A stretch of DNA of 64,000 nt from Paraburkholderia acidisoli (GCF_009789675.1 NZ_CP046913.1:1922001-1986000), one strand, 5' to 3'; shown: positions 28,356-38,249, counted from the stretch's first letter. Made by a program: numbers and translations. Notes: generated by a model not told the origin, from the sequence alone.

Positions 28356-29549
28356 TCAATGGCGCTTGCCGTGCGCTTTCGCGGGCGAAGCGGCGCGTGC
28401 GGCATGGTCCGAATGTGCCGATGATGGGGGCAACTCGCGGCGCGCCGCGAGCACGGACGCGGCGTCGGGCGAAGGACGCAACCCCGCGCGGCCCGCACCA
28501 CGAGCGGCATCGCCGGCAACCTCGCCCAAACCACGGCCCGCCCGCGCCCGCGCCAACTCGGCGACCTGCCACGAGAGCAGCGCGAGCACGCCGAACACGA
28601 CCTCGCGCATGCGTTTGACGAGCGCGAGCGACAGTGCCACCTCGTGCCCCACGCCGAAGAGTTGTGCGAGCAGGACGACGGCCGCTTCCTGCACGCCGAG
28701 TCCGCCGGGCACCATGAACGCCGCGTGGCGCACGGCCTGGGTGATCGCTTCGATCGCGAGCGCATCGCCCGCGCTCACGGCGTGGCCCAGCAACGCGAGC
28801 GCCCACCACGTTTCGACCGCGCCCAGCAGGTAACCCGCGAGTTGCCATGCGAAGGCGCGACACAGCAGGCCGGTGCGCGACATGAGTCGGTCGAGATCGG
28901 CGTCGAGCCGGCGGCCGTCGAGGCCCGCCATCAGCGGATGCGCCGTGCCGAACAAGCGCGCGGCCCAGCGCTCGATCGCGTGGAACACGCCGCCGCGGCG
29001 CAGCAGCATGACCGCGATCACCGGCAGCGGCAGCGAGAGCACGAGCGCAAGACCGATCGCGCCCGCGGTGCGCACCGACGACGCGCTGCCGGTGGCCGCC
29101 ACGATCACCACGAGCCCGAGCGCCGAGAACGCGTATTGCACCGCGATCGTCACGGCCACTTCGACAATCACCGAAGCCGTCACCACGCTCGCCGCGCCCG
29201 CATCGTTGGCCCGGTTGGCCGGGTTCGCGCCATCGCCGAACTTCCAGCGCGCGAGACGAATGCCGACGAGTTCGCCGCCCACGCCCACCACGGGCAGCAG
29301 GCGGTTCACGGCCTCGCGCACCGTGGCGATCCACCAGAGAAATGCGAGCGGCACGCGCCGCTCGAGCAGCAGACGCCACGCGTACGCGTCGAGCAGCAAC
29401 GGCAGCGCGTGAAACGGCACGAGCCAGAGCAGCACGGGCCCGGCCGCGCCGATCACGCGCAGCACGTCGCGCGCGCCGGCGTGCACGACCAGCGCGATCA
29501 GCACGCCGATCCCCACCGGCAAGCCCAGCCACCGGAGCCGTTTCGTCAC
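28356..29549 (-). CDS. hpnL: Hopanoid-cluster membrane protein HpnL
   Basis: The start is GTG at 29549, which overlaps the hpnK stop as GTGA. The 397-residue protein has about eight hydrophobic segments and resembles the lysylphosphatidylglycerol synthase/flippase-like membrane domain of HpnL, with REAVNRLLPVVGVGGELVG and QAVRHAAFMVPGGLGVQEAA as the two conserved Gly-rich loops. The family is associated with hopanoid clusters and its role (possibly lipid movement) is inferred. The last 80 residues are Ala/Arg/Ser-rich and probably disordered. It is the last gene of the hpnI-J-K-L unit. Confidence 0.85.
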   Translation of the reverse strand: MTKRLRWLGLPVGIGVLIALVVHAGARDVLRVIGAAGPVLLWLVPFHALPLLLDAYAWRLLLERRVPLAFLWWIATVREAVNRLLPVVGVGGELVGIRLARWKFGDGANPANRANDAGAASVVTASVIVEVAVTIAVQYAFSALGLVVIVAATGSASSVRTAGAIGLALVLSLPLPVIAVMLLRRGGVFHAIERWAARLFGTAHPLMAGLDGRRLDADLDRLMSRTGLLCRAFAWQLAGYLLGAVETWWALALLGHAVSAGDALAIEAITQAVRHAAFMVPGGLGVQEAAVVLLAQLFGVGHEVALSLALVKRMREVVFGVLALLSWQVAELARARAGRGLGEVAGDAARGAGRAGLRPSPDAASVLAARRELPPSSAHSDHAARAASPAKAHGKRH

Positions 29550-30439
29550 GCGCCGGCCTCCCCGTTCGGGCGCGCGGCGCGGGCGGAGTCGATCGGGTCG
29601 GCGCCATAAAACACATCGGCGAAACCGCCTGTGCGTATGCCGCAATGCGCGAGCGCCGCCGCCACGCGCGGCGAAACCAGCGCGGCGAATTCGTCGGCGT
29701 GACGATAGTGCCGCATCGACGGCGTGATCGCCTCTTCGCCCGCGAGCGCCGGATGGCAGTAGATCTCGCCCACGCCCTGCGCGGGCAGATTCGCGAGCGC
29801 TTCGAGCATGGCGGCTTCGTCCATCGCGCCGCTGTTGGCGATACCCACCACGTAGTCGTTGTGCGCAATGCCCGCGCGCGCGAGCCGCGCCCGCACCCGC
29901 GCGAGCCACGGCCTGAGCGCGAGCGGCGCGCCCGCTTCGTTCGGCAGGCGCATCGCGCGCAAACCGTAGTCGCGGCCGATCTCGAGTATCAGCGAGAGCA
30001 CCGTGGGATGCAGATGGAAATGCTTGTGCGTGTTCACATGATCGAGCACGAGGCCCGTGGCCGCGAACGCCTCGAATTGCGCGCGGATCTCGAGCGCGAG
30101 TTGCGCCCGCACGTGAGGCAGAAAGAAGAAGCGCACGCCATCGCGCACCATCGCAGCGCCGAAACGCCCGTGCGCGTCCACCAGCGCGGGAATGCGCGCG
30201 CGCGGCAGCATGGCCGCGCCATCGGCGAGCACGAGATGCAGGCCCACGCGCAAACCCGGCGTGCGCCGCGCGTGCGCGACGGCCTCGGCGGCGGCGGGCG
30301 CCGCCACCATCAGGCTCGCGCAATCAAGCACGCCTTCGCGATGCGCGCGCTCCACCGCGGCGTTCACGCGCTCATGCAAGCCGAAGTCGTCGGCGGTGAA
30401 GATGAGCGCGCGGGCGCGACGGTTCTGCGTCGACATCAT
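29546..30439 (-). CDS. hpnK: Hopanoid deacetylase HpnK (YdjC/ChbG family)
   Basis: HpnK removes the acetyl group from N-acetylglucosaminyl bacteriohopanetetrol made by HpnI. The 297-residue protein has the YdjC metal motif IFTADDFGLHE near the N-terminus and the ligand cluster HVNTHKHFHLHPTV. Its start overlaps the hpnJ stop (ATGA) and its stop overlaps the hpnL start, so the three are translationally coupled. No signal peptide is seen. Function is from work on the family in Burkholderia and other hopanoid producers. Confidence 0.93.
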   Translation of the reverse strand: MMSTQNRRARALIFTADDFGLHERVNAAVERAHREGVLDCASLMVAAPAAAEAVAHARRTPGLRVGLHLVLADGAAMLPRARIPALVDAHGRFGAAMVRDGVRFFFLPHVRAQLALEIRAQFEAFAATGLVLDHVNTHKHFHLHPTVLSLILEIGRDYGLRAMRLPNEAGAPLALRPWLARVRARLARAGIAHNDYVVGIANSGAMDEAAMLEALANLPAQGVGEIYCHPALAGEEAITPSMRHYRHADEFAALVSPRVAAALAHCGIRTGGFADVFYGADPIDSARAARPNGEAGA

Positions 30440-31857
30440 GCTTCGTGCGCGCGCAGGAAGCGGAAGAACTCGACGCCTTCCCGCAGGCGACGCTTCATCA
30501 TCTCCCAGCTCGTGAGCATCTCGCGCACGATCTCCCAGATCTTCGACGGCCGGAAATAGAACTCGCGATAAAACCGCTCCAGCTCGTGATAAATGGCCTC
30601 GCGCGACAGATGCGGATAACCGATCGCCGCGAGTTGCACGCCCGCTTTCGAAACCAGATTGATGGTCTTGTTCTCTTCCATCCAGCCGTTTTCCACGGCC
30701 TGCTTATACAGCGTCGTGCCCGGATACGGCGCCGCCAGCGAGACCTGAATCGTGTGCGGATTGATTTCCTTCGCGTATTCGATGGTCTTCTCGATCGTTG
30801 CTTCGGTCTCGCCCGGCAGGCCGAGAATGAACGTGCCGTGAATCTTGATGCCGAGCGCCTTGCAGTCGGCGCTGAAACGGCGCGCGAAATCGGTGCGCAC
30901 GCCCTTCTTGATGTTGACGAGAATCTGGTCGTCGCCCGATTCGAAGCCCACCAGCAGCAGACGCAGGCCGTTGTCCTTCATGATTTTGAGCGTGGAATAC
31001 GGCACGTTGGCCTTCGCGTTGCACGACCACGTCACGCCGAGTTCGCCGAGACCGCGCGCGATGGCTTCGGCGCGCGGGGCGTCGTCGGTGAAGGTGTCGT
31101 CGTCGAACATGATCTCTTTCACTTCGGGCATGTTGTCGCGAATCCACTTCACTTCTTCGAGCACGTTGGCCACCGAGCGCACGCGGTAACGATGGCCGCT
31201 CACCGTTTGCGGCCACAGGCAGAACGTGCAGCGCGACTTGCAGCCGCGCCCCGTGTAGATCGACACGTACGGATAGTTGAGATAGCCGATGAAGTAATTG
31301 CCGATCTTCAGGTCACGCTGGTAGATGGGCGCGACGAACGGCAGCGCGTCCATGTCTTCGAGCACGGGACGGCCTTCGTTGTGCTCGATCGAGCCGTCCT
31401 GCGCGCGCCAGCTCAAGCCCTGGATCTGCGCGAACGGTTTGCCTTCGGCAAGCTCCTTGCAGGTGAAGTCGAACTCCTCGCGGCACACGAAGTCGATCGC
31501 CTCGGTGGCCGTGAGCGAGTTGTGCGGATCGACCTGCACCTTCGCGCCCACCATGCCCACGAGCACGCCGGGCTTGCGCTTCTTGAGGTCTTCGGCGAAC
31601 AGGGCGTCCGTGGGAAACGACGGCGTGCTCGTGTGAATGATGACGAGGTCGTATTCGGCGGCGATCTTCAGCGTTGCGTCAATACCGAGGCCATCCGCGG
31701 GTGCGTCGAGCACGCGGCTCCCGGGCACGAGCGCGGCCGCCTGCACGAGCCACGTGGGATACCAGAACGAGCGGATCTCGCGCTTCGCCTGATAGCGCGA
31801 ACCCGCGCCACCATCGAAGCCGTCGTACGACGGGGCCTGCAGAAACAGCGTTTTCAT
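30436..31857 (-). CDS. hpnJ: Hopanoid radical SAM protein HpnJ
   Basis: HpnJ forms the cyclitol ether head of bacteriohopanetetrol from the glucosamine derivative. The 473-residue protein has an N-terminal B12-binding-like domain (residues about 1-150) and a radical SAM domain with the cluster motif GRGCKSRCTFC (Cys206, Cys210, Cys213), then FDDDTFTDD, LVGFESGDDQIL and GTFILGLPGETEAT. GGAGGA lies eight bases before ATG at 31857. It is separated from hpnI by 163 bases containing a tandem repeat and a hairpin, and overlaps hpnK by 4 bases. Confidence 0.95.
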   Translation of the reverse strand: MKTLFLQAPSYDGFDGGAGSRYQAKREIRSFWYPTWLVQAAALVPGSRVLDAPADGLGIDATLKIAAEYDLVIIHTSTPSFPTDALFAEDLKKRKPGVLVGMVGAKVQVDPHNSLTATEAIDFVCREEFDFTCKELAEGKPFAQIQGLSWRAQDGSIEHNEGRPVLEDMDALPFVAPIYQRDLKIGNYFIGYLNYPYVSIYTGRGCKSRCTFCLWPQTVSGHRYRVRSVANVLEEVKWIRDNMPEVKEIMFDDDTFTDDAPRAEAIARGLGELGVTWSCNAKANVPYSTLKIMKDNGLRLLLVGFESGDDQILVNIKKGVRTDFARRFSADCKALGIKIHGTFILGLPGETEATIEKTIEYAKEINPHTIQVSLAAPYPGTTLYKQAVENGWMEENKTINLVSKAGVQLAAIGYPHLSREAIYHELERFYREFYFRPSKIWEIVREMLTSWEMMKRRLREGVEFFRFLRAHEA

Positions 31858-31955
31858 GAGATGAATCCTCCGGCTATCCATGAGGACGTTGAAAGAGAAA
31901 GCGACGCGAGGCGCCGTATGGATCGAATCATCGCGCGTCGGGGCTGTTGATCGGC

Positions 31956-32011
31956 GGGGGGCGCCTAGCTGGGCGCGCCGAGCGGGGGGCGCCTGGCTGG
32001 GCGCGCTCAGC
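31956..32011. repeat. Two 28-bp tandem repeats between hpnI and hpnJ
   Basis: Units at 31956-31983 and 31984-32011 are near identical (both start GGGGGGCGCCT and contain GCTGGGCGCGC) with about three differences. They fill much of the hpnI-hpnJ spacer and abut the hairpin at 32004-32040. Confidence 0.8.
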
Positions 32012-32040
32012 GTGCCTCGTTTAGCGAGGCGCGCTGAGCG
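32004..32040 (-). other. Large hairpin spanning the hpnI stop codon
   Basis: Bases 32004-32019 pair with 32025-32040 (16 pairs with one G-T wobble) around the loop TTTAG, which contains the hpnI stop. There is no T run after it on the minus strand, so it is unlikely to terminate. It resembles intercistronic stem-loops that stabilise upstream mRNA or lower downstream expression. Confidence 0.7.
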
Positions 32041-33313
32041 GCGCACGCTCACGCGGTCGCGGGCCGTGCAGCGCCGGCGCCTCCTCCTGCGGGTTCGCCA
32101 CGGCCACGCGCACGCCGCGCCAGATCACGTGCGAGCCGAACGCGGCCGCGCACCATTGTGCCGCGAGCAGCACGTCGCGCAGCGGCGTCAGCGGTAAATC
32201 ACGCCAGAACGCGCGCGCATTCGCGCTGGCGCGCGCGTGCAACATCATGCGCGCGATGACGGCGCCGGCCGTGGTCACGCCCAGCGCAACATGCGCCGCG
32301 TGCGCGGCCGCGCAGGTGTGGGCGCCATGCGCGAGCCACGCGCCGCACGCGCCCACGACGATCCACGGCGTGGGGAACGTGATGAACAGCGCGGCGAAGC
32401 CCGCCGGGTTGACCGAGCGGATCGTGCGCAGCCAGCGCGTTTCACGCAGCCAGAGCGCACCGAAATTCGGCTCGATCACGTCGGTGTCGACCAGCACGGG
32501 CGCGAGCACGGTGGCGAGACCGCAATCGCGGGCGTGGCGCGCGAGCAGGTAGTCGTCGGCGAGACAGTCCCTGAGCGCGGCGAATCCGCCAATGCGCTCC
32601 AGCGTCGCGCGCGACAGCGCCAGCGTGGCGCCGAAACCGAACGCGCGCGAACCCGTGCCGTGCGCGACACGCACCGAAGGCGCGAACCATTCGTTGATGA
32701 ACAGCGCGCCCACGCGCGGCCAGAAGCCACCGACGCTGCGCGCCCGATACAGACAGGTGACCACGCCCACGCCCGGCTGCGCGAGCGGCGCCGTGACGAT
32801 GGCGAGATAGTCGGGTTCCACGGCGATGTCGCTGTCGGCCACCACCAGCGCGTCGTAACGCGCCCGTGCCGCGAGATTGATGAGATTGCTGACCTTGAGA
32901 TTGCTGCCGTGCACGCGCGTGTCGATCACGAGTTCGATGTCATGGCGCGGATACGCCGCCTGGAGGCGCCGCACCACGGCCACGGCCGGGTCGCTGGCCG
33001 ACGACACGCCAAACAGCAGCTGAAAGCACGGATACCGCTGCTCGCAGAACGTGGCCAGATTCTCGTACAAGCGAGGCTCCGCACCGCACAGCGGCTTAAG
33101 CACGCTGACCGGCCGCGCGTGCGCGCGGCGCGCGAACGCGGCGGCTTCGCGCACGCGGGCCCGCGAGCCGAGCCGCGGCATGACCAGCGCGGCGCACAGC
33201 GCGTAACAGGCGGCCAGCGCGCACAGCGCGACCGTGAGCCACAGCAGCGTGGAGCCCGGCACGGACCACGACGGCAGCCAGGGCGCGGGCAAGGCCGCGA
33301 GCGGCGGCGTCAT
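32021..33313 (-). CDS. hpnI: Hopanoid glycosyltransferase HpnI
   Basis: HpnI adds N-acetylglucosamine to bacteriohopanetetrol. The 430-residue protein has an N-terminal membrane helix (TLLWLTVALCALAACYALCA), a GT2 domain with RPVSVLKPLCGAEPRLYENL, the metal motif VVADSDIAVEPDY, CLADDYLLARHARD and the acceptor motif around WLRTIRSVNP, followed by C-terminal hydrophobic segments. This is the ceramide-glucosyltransferase-like layout. It is the first gene of the hpnI-J-K-L unit and is preceded by a 770-base AT-richer region that must hold the promoter. No strong ribosome site is visible. Confidence 0.93.
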   Translation of the reverse strand: MTPPLAALPAPWLPSWSVPGSTLLWLTVALCALAACYALCAALVMPRLGSRARVREAAAFARRAHARPVSVLKPLCGAEPRLYENLATFCEQRYPCFQLLFGVSSASDPAVAVVRRLQAAYPRHDIELVIDTRVHGSNLKVSNLINLAARARYDALVVADSDIAVEPDYLAIVTAPLAQPGVGVVTCLYRARSVGGFWPRVGALFINEWFAPSVRVAHGTGSRAFGFGATLALSRATLERIGGFAALRDCLADDYLLARHARDCGLATVLAPVLVDTDVIEPNFGALWLRETRWLRTIRSVNPAGFAALFITFPTPWIVVGACGAWLAHGAHTCAAAHAAHVALGVTTAGAVIARMMLHARASANARAFWRDLPLTPLRDVLLAAQWCAAAFGSHVIWRGVRVAVANPQEEAPALHGPRPRERAPLSAPR

Positions 33314-34085
33314 GAAGCCGCACCGCGGGTGATGACGCAGGATTCACATGCGGCGCTCGACTGAAACCGATAGCGCGTTTTGCGACTTGCCATGGGTTTT
33401 ATCCTGATATTTTGTGCAGATTAATTCTTCTGAAATAAACGCGCGCAAAGTCGTCACACGGGATTTATCTCGCGATAAGCCCATGCGGAATTACGCCCAT
33501 TTATGATGTAACGCAAATTATATGAAGAATCGATTAAGCAACGAGTAAAACACGCATTGCGCTTGCTTCGCTGTGCGCGGCAACGTACACACCGGAAAGC
33601 GGGAAAAAGTGTAGCAGCAAGCTTCTCGCGGCGCCTTCAGACAAGGCTTAAAACACCTTTTCGTTATCCGCAATAACCATCGATAAGGCGTGAACGCTTT
33701 AGGGTTCGTATGACCGATCGCGAACTGCGCTTCACACCCCGCTTCATACCCCGCCCTCTACCATTCGACAAAACACGGTAAGGCAATCGAAATTTTTTCT
33801 TAATCCACCTGAATTAAACTCGCGATTCATTATCTTTAAATAATAATGATTTCGGCTCATCGGAATCGGCGGAATCGGTCGTGCATTCGCACGCTTACCG
33901 GCCAGCGGGAAACCACGCGGGCGGCAGGGATTCCCTCGGGCCGCCAGCAGGAACGAAACCGCTTTGGCACAATGGGCCCACCTGGCGGCTGCCTTGCGGC
34001 ATCGGTTTAGACGAAAAGCGCGGAATCGATCCCCTCGCGCGCGTCGCGCATCCGGCAGCCGCGCTCCCCACCTGGCGCCGAACCC
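33314..34085. other. 772-base AT-richer intergenic region between hpnI and the LLM oxidoreductase gene
   Basis: The middle of this gap (about 33380-33860) is clearly lower in G+C than the flanks and has many A/T tracts. No open frame with a credible start, ribosome site and codon use lies in it. It should contain the divergent promoters of hpnI (minus) and the oxidoreductase gene (plus). I found no recognisable operator, riboswitch or terminator. Confidence 0.6.
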
Positions 34086-35081
34086 ATGATCCCCTTTTCC
34101 GTTCTCGACCTCTCGCCCATTCCGGCCGGCTCCCATGCCGGCGCCGCGCTCGCCAACACGCTCGATCTCGCGCAGCACGCCGAGCGCTGGGGTTATCGGC
34201 GTTACTGGCTCGCCGAGCATCACAACATGACGGGCATCGCGAGCGCGGCCACCTCGGTCGTGATCGGCCATGTGGCGGGCGGCACGCGCAGCATCCGCGT
34301 GGGCTCGGGCGGCATCATGCTGCCGAACCACGCGCCGCTCGTGATCGCCGAGCAGTTCGGCACGCTCGAAGCGCTCTATCCGGGCCGCATCGACCTCGGG
34401 CTCGGCCGCGCGCCCGGCACCGACCAGACCACGGCGCGCGCACTGCGCCGCGACCTGCAGGGCAGCGCCGACAGCTTCCCCGACGACGTGGCCGAACTAC
34501 AGCGCTATTTCGCCGCGCCCGTGGAAGGCCAGCGCGTGCGTGCGGTGCCGGGCGCGGGGCTGAACGTGCCGATCTACATTCTCGGTTCGAGCCTGTACGG
34601 TGCGCAGCTCGCGGCGGCCATGGGCCTGCCCTTCGCGTTCGCCTCGCATTTCGCGCCCGACCATCTGCTCACGGCGCTGCGCCTGTATCGCTCGCAGTTC
34701 CGTCCTTCGGCCACCCTCGCGAAGCCGCACGCCATGGTCGGCGTGAACGTGTTCGCCGCGCCCACCAACGAGGAAGCGCGCTTTCTCTTCACGTCGCTCG
34801 AACAGCAGTTCATCAACCTGCGGCGCGGCACGCCGGGCCAGTTGCCGCCGCCCGTCGAACAAGTGCCGGCGAACGAGTTCGAAATGGCGGGCGTGCAGCA
34901 TTCGCTCGCGTGCTCGGTGATCGGCGATCGCGAGACGGTGCGCGCGGGCCTCGCTTCGGTGATCGAGCAAACCGGCGCCGACGAACTCATTGTCACGGCG
35001 CAGGTTTACGACCACGCGGCGCGGCTGCGTTCGTTCGAAATCACGGCGCAGGTGCGTGAGGAGATGGCGGCTTCGGTTTGA
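34086..35081 (+). CDS. LLM-class flavin-dependent oxidoreductase (YhbW-like)
   Basis: This 331-residue cytosolic protein has the bacterial luciferase-like fold: [63 protein letters not shown] (in two segments) and [20 protein letters not shown]. These match the small, single-subunit LLM group typified by YhbW. Such enzymes use reduced flavin; the substrate is unknown. No strong ribosome site precedes the ATG. The gene stands alone between the AT-rich region and a minus-strand LysR gene. Confidence 0.88.
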   Translation: MIPFSVLDLSPIPAGSHAGAALANTLDLAQHAERWGYRRYWLAEHHNMTGIASAATSVVIGHVAGGTRSIRVGSGGIMLPNHAPLVIAEQFGTLEALYPGRIDLGLGRAPGTDQTTARALRRDLQGSADSFPDDVAELQRYFAAPVEGQRVRAVPGAGLNVPIYILGSSLYGAQLAAAMGLPFAFASHFAPDHLLTALRLYRSQFRPSATLAKPHAMVGVNVFAAPTNEEARFLFTSLEQQFINLRRGTPGQLPPPVEQVPANEFEMAGVQHSLACSVIGDRETVRAGLASVIEQTGADELIVTAQVYDHAARLRSFEITAQVREEMAASV

Positions 35082-35123
35082 ATGTCGTGCGCCGTTGTCG
35101 CTCGATGAACGTGGCGACGACGT

Positions 35124-35166
35124 AAAAACGCGCGCGGCGTCGGGCAGCGAATTTGCCCGGCGCCGC
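35124..35166 (-). terminator. Probable terminator for the minus-strand LysR gene
   Basis: A 13-bp stem (35134-35146 with 35154-35166, one G-T pair) and a 7-base loop are followed closely on the minus strand by T residues complementary to A35124-35128. It lies about 150 bases after the LysR stop. On the + strand there is no T run, so it is assigned to the minus strand. Confidence 0.6.
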
Positions 35167-35318
35167 GGGCGAGATTCTTGCCATAGCGGTTGCGTCGCTC
35201 TCGTGGATACATAACCGCGTCGGCATCCGCAATGGCTACGAATTCGCACTCCCATTGACTCTTCATCACATCACTGTCGATCGTTTTCCATCTAAGCGCG
35301 CATCGACAGCGAAGGCCA

Positions 35319-36248
35319 TCAGTGTTCGATGCGACCGGATGCGAGCTCATCGTTTTCGTTTCGTGCCGAAAAGAGATGCGTGCACAGGAAATCCACAAAC
35401 ACGCGCAACCGGGGTGAAAGCTGCCGGCTAGATGGCCACAGGATAGAGAACTGACCCGGTGCAATGGCGTGCGAAGCAAGCACCGGAATCAGCGCGCCAC
35501 TCGCGAGCGCATCGACGGCAAGGAAGTCCGGCATGAAGCCGATACCCCACCCACCGATTACCGCGCCACGCAGCGCTTCCATGTTGTTGCAGGTCAGCGC
35601 GGCGCGCAGGTTGGGCGGCTCACTTCCGTCGGCGGCAAGCCCCCACGGCTGCAACTTGCCCGTTGTCGGGAAGCGATAGCGCACGCAGTCATGCGTCGCG
35701 AGCTCGGACAACGTCTGCGGCAAGCCCGCGCGCGCGGCGTATTCCGGCGAAGAGCACAGCATGAAACGGAAAGGGCCAAGCCGGCGCGCCATCAGGCTGG
35801 AATCCGCAAGCGTGCCACTGCGGATGACCGCGTCGAAGCCGCCCTCCACCACGTCGACGATCCGGTCGTTGAAATCGAGATCCAGTTCGACCTGCGGATA
35901 CATTGCCCGAAAGCGGGGCAAAACCGGCAGCAGGAAGCGGTAGCCGATCACGGGCAGGCTCACGCGAAGCCGGCCGCGCGGCGTCTGCGCAGCCGCCGAC
36001 AACAACGCCTGCGCATCATGCAACTCGCCAAGGATCCTTTCACAGCTGTCGTGGAAGAGCCGACCTTCATCGGTGAGCATCACACGGCGCGTGGTTCGGT
36101 GAAAAAGCCGCACGCCAAGCGAGTGCTCAAGTTTCGCAATGGTCTTTCCGACCGCCGATGCCGACACGCCGAGCTTGTGTCCGGCAGCGACAAAGCTAAG
36201 CGTCTCCGCTGCGCGCACAAACGCGATGATGCCATTCAAGTTGTCCAT
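35319..36248 (-). CDS. LysR-family transcriptional regulator, divergent from an MFS efflux gene
   Basis: The 309-residue protein has the LysR helix-turn-helix at residues about 15-60 (VAAGHKLGVSASAVGKTIAKLEHSLGVRLFHRTTRR) seen in two blocks, and an effector domain including DLDFNDRIVDVVEGGFDAVIR. That motif places it in the AaeR/CrgA-like group. It probably controls the divergent MFS gene and itself through the palindrome between them. G+C and codon use are lower than in the flanking genes, as for the MFS gene, so the pair looks acquired together. Confidence 0.9.
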   Translation of the reverse strand: MDNLNGIIAFVRAAETLSFVAAGHKLGVSASAVGKTIAKLEHSLGVRLFHRTTRRVMLTDEGRLFHDSCERILGELHDAQALLSAAAQTPRGRLRVSLPVIGYRFLLPVLPRFRAMYPQVELDLDFNDRIVDVVEGGFDAVIRSGTLADSSLMARRLGPFRFMLCSSPEYAARAGLPQTLSELATHDCVRYRFPTTGKLQPWGLAADGSEPPNLRAALTCNNMEALRGAVIGGWGIGFMPDFLAVDALASGALIPVLASHAIAPGQFSILWPSSRQLSPRLRVFVDFLCTHLFSARNENDELASGRIEH

Positions 36249-36275
36249 GCCGCTCCTCCCGCGTTATTGCAGAAT

Positions 36276-36300
36276 AAAAATCCGCAATTTGCGGATTTTT
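36276..36300. promoter_or_regulatory. Palindromic operator candidate between LysR and MFS genes
   Basis: AAAAATCCGCA (36276-36286) and its exact reverse complement (36290-36300) are separated by ATT. It lies 28 bases from the LysR start and 88 from the MFS start. A dyad in a divergent LysR promoter is the expected autoregulatory site. It also resembles a terminator hairpin, but no gene ends here. Confidence 0.7.
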
Positions 36301-36388
36301 CGGGTGTTTCTCTTCGATTGAATCCGAATTATCGTTCATCGCCTGGTCAGGCGCGCTGTGACGCGCCGGCATTTCAAAAGGAGCGGCA

Positions 36389-37990
36389 ATGGACCCGACG
36401 ATTTATTCCAACAGGACGCGGCGCCAAGGCGTACTCGCGGCCGTCTGCATAGCGGCGCTCGCCCTGCCTCTGGCCTTTTCCGGTGGCGCGTTGGCGACGC
36501 CCGCAATCAGCCGCGACCTCCACGCCAGCCCCGACGCGGTGTACTGGATAACGAATGCGTTCATGCTGGCGTTCGGCAGCCTGCTGATGGCGGCAGGTGC
36601 GCTGGCAGACCGGTTTGGGCGGAAACGAGTGTTCACCTTGGGCGTCGCAGGATTTACCCTGGCCTCGGCCACGTTGGGGCTTGCGCCGTCAATCGTCGTT
36701 TTAAACTTGCTACGCGCTGCTCAAGGCGTTGCGGCCGCCGCTGCGTTGGCGGGCGGAGCCGCCGCGCTTGCTCAAGAATTCGACGGCTCCGCGCGCACGC
36801 GTGCGTTTAGTACGCTGGGCGCAACCTTCGGGGTCGGACTGGCATTCGGCCCAATAATCGCGGGCTGGCTGATTGCTTTCCTGAGTTGGCACGCGATCTT
36901 CATGACCGGCGCCTTCGCCGGGATTCTGTCGCTCAGCCTGGCCGTTCCGCAAATGCAGGAGTCGTGCGACCCACATGCCCGCCGGCTTGATTGGCCAGGT
37001 ATCGTGACGTTCACGGCTGCGCTCGCTTGCTTCACATGCGGCCTGATCGAAGCACCCACGCATGGCTGGACCTCCGTGACGACTGCCACCTTGCTCGTTG
37101 CGTGTATGGCGTTTGCGATCGCATTCGTTGTCGTTGAGACGCGCAGTTCGCGACCGATGCTAGATCTGTCGCTGTTCCGCTACCCGCGGTTCATCGGGGT
37201 TCAGGTGTTGCCCGTCGCGACGTGCTATTGCTACATCGTTCTTCTTGTCGTATTGCCGCTGCGCTTCATCGGCATGGATGGCTACGACGAAGTACACGCA
37301 AGCTATTTGATGCTCGCATTATCTTCGCCCATGCTGTTCGTGCCGTTTGTCGCTGCCGCACTCACGCGGTGGTTGTCGGCTGGCATCATCTCGGGTATCG
37401 GCCTGGTGATCGCTGGGGCGGGTCTGCATGCGCTCGCAGGGGCGCTGCGCGCCGGAGCCGGTTCAGCTGCGATCGGGCCAATGCTCGCGATCGGAATCGG
37501 CGCCGGACTGCCTTGGGGGCTCATGGACGGTCTGTCGGTGAGCATGGTCCCCAAATCACGCGCCGGGATGGCAACCGGCATCTTCAGCACGACACGAGTC
37601 GCCGGAGAATGCGTTGCATTAGCGACAGTCAATGCGCTTTTGGCGGTGCTCACGCAGTTCAGCTTGCGTGCCGCTGTGCCGCTTGCCAACTCAACGAATG
37701 TCGCCGAGGCGGCCGCACGACTTTCGGCGGGCGACCTCGCGCACGCTACGGCAAAACTGCCCCACATTTCGCCCGTGACACTTCAAGCAAGCTACCACGA
37801 GGCATTTGGGCATCTGCTTGATGGACTTACGGCGATTACGCTGCTTTGTGCGCTTGCGGTGTTTGCTTTTCTGAGTCGGGTTCGTGCTTACGACGAAGCA
37901 AGCGGAACGGATGCGGCGCCGCTCAGCTGCGATTTGCCGATGGTCGACAGGAAATCTCAACTCACAGAATCAGTGGGCGGCGAGCGCTAA
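36389..37990 (+). CDS. MFS drug/proton antiporter (DHA2, EmrB/QacA type)
   Basis: The 533-residue protein has about 14 hydrophobic segments, the DHA2 layout. Motif A is present as ADRFGRKRVFTLG after the second helix, and motif C-like sequence appears as ATFGVGLAFGPIIAGWLI. An AAGGAG ribosome site precedes the ATG. It likely exports a toxic compound or drug under the divergent LysR. The third codon positions are clearly less G+C-rich than in neighbouring genes, a sign of transfer. The 259 bases after its stop hold no gene that I can support. Confidence 0.9.
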   Translation: MDPTIYSNRTRRQGVLAAVCIAALALPLAFSGGALATPAISRDLHASPDAVYWITNAFMLAFGSLLMAAGALADRFGRKRVFTLGVAGFTLASATLGLAPSIVVLNLLRAAQGVAAAAALAGGAAALAQEFDGSARTRAFSTLGATFGVGLAFGPIIAGWLIAFLSWHAIFMTGAFAGILSLSLAVPQMQESCDPHARRLDWPGIVTFTAALACFTCGLIEAPTHGWTSVTTATLLVACMAFAIAFVVVETRSSRPMLDLSLFRYPRFIGVQVLPVATCYCYIVLLVVLPLRFIGMDGYDEVHASYLMLALSSPMLFVPFVAAALTRWLSAGIISGIGLVIAGAGLHALAGALRAGAGSAAIGPMLAIGIGAGLPWGLMDGLSVSMVPKSRAGMATGIFSTTRVAGECVALATVNALLAVLTQFSLRAAVPLANSTNVAEAAARLSAGDLAHATAKLPHISPVTLQASYHEAFGHLLDGLTAITLLCALAVFAFLSRVRAYDEASGTDAAPLSCDLPMVDRKSQLTESVGGER

Positions 37991-38249
37991 CCCATCACAA
38001 TGCACTTCGACGTCGTCAATACTTGAATAAAAAACGGTTGTGATGAAGTCTGTTGCACCAACGGTTCCGAGTTCGAAAAGGCACATGACGACTCAGTCGT
38101 GCACTCCGACACTGGCCCGCGCGCTCGCTTTGGCCGCCTTCAGCCGACTCATAAAAGCCCATGCTACGTTCGTCAGACAATAAATGCTGGCCGCCACCGG
38201 TTTCTCGCCAGGCTGCCGCAGGGCGGCCCCGCGGCGGCCCATCAACCCA

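Noticed and set aside
33314..34085. Small RNA or hidden gene in the AT-rich gap
   Set aside because: No promoter-terminator pair, conserved structure or credible reading frame could be pointed to.
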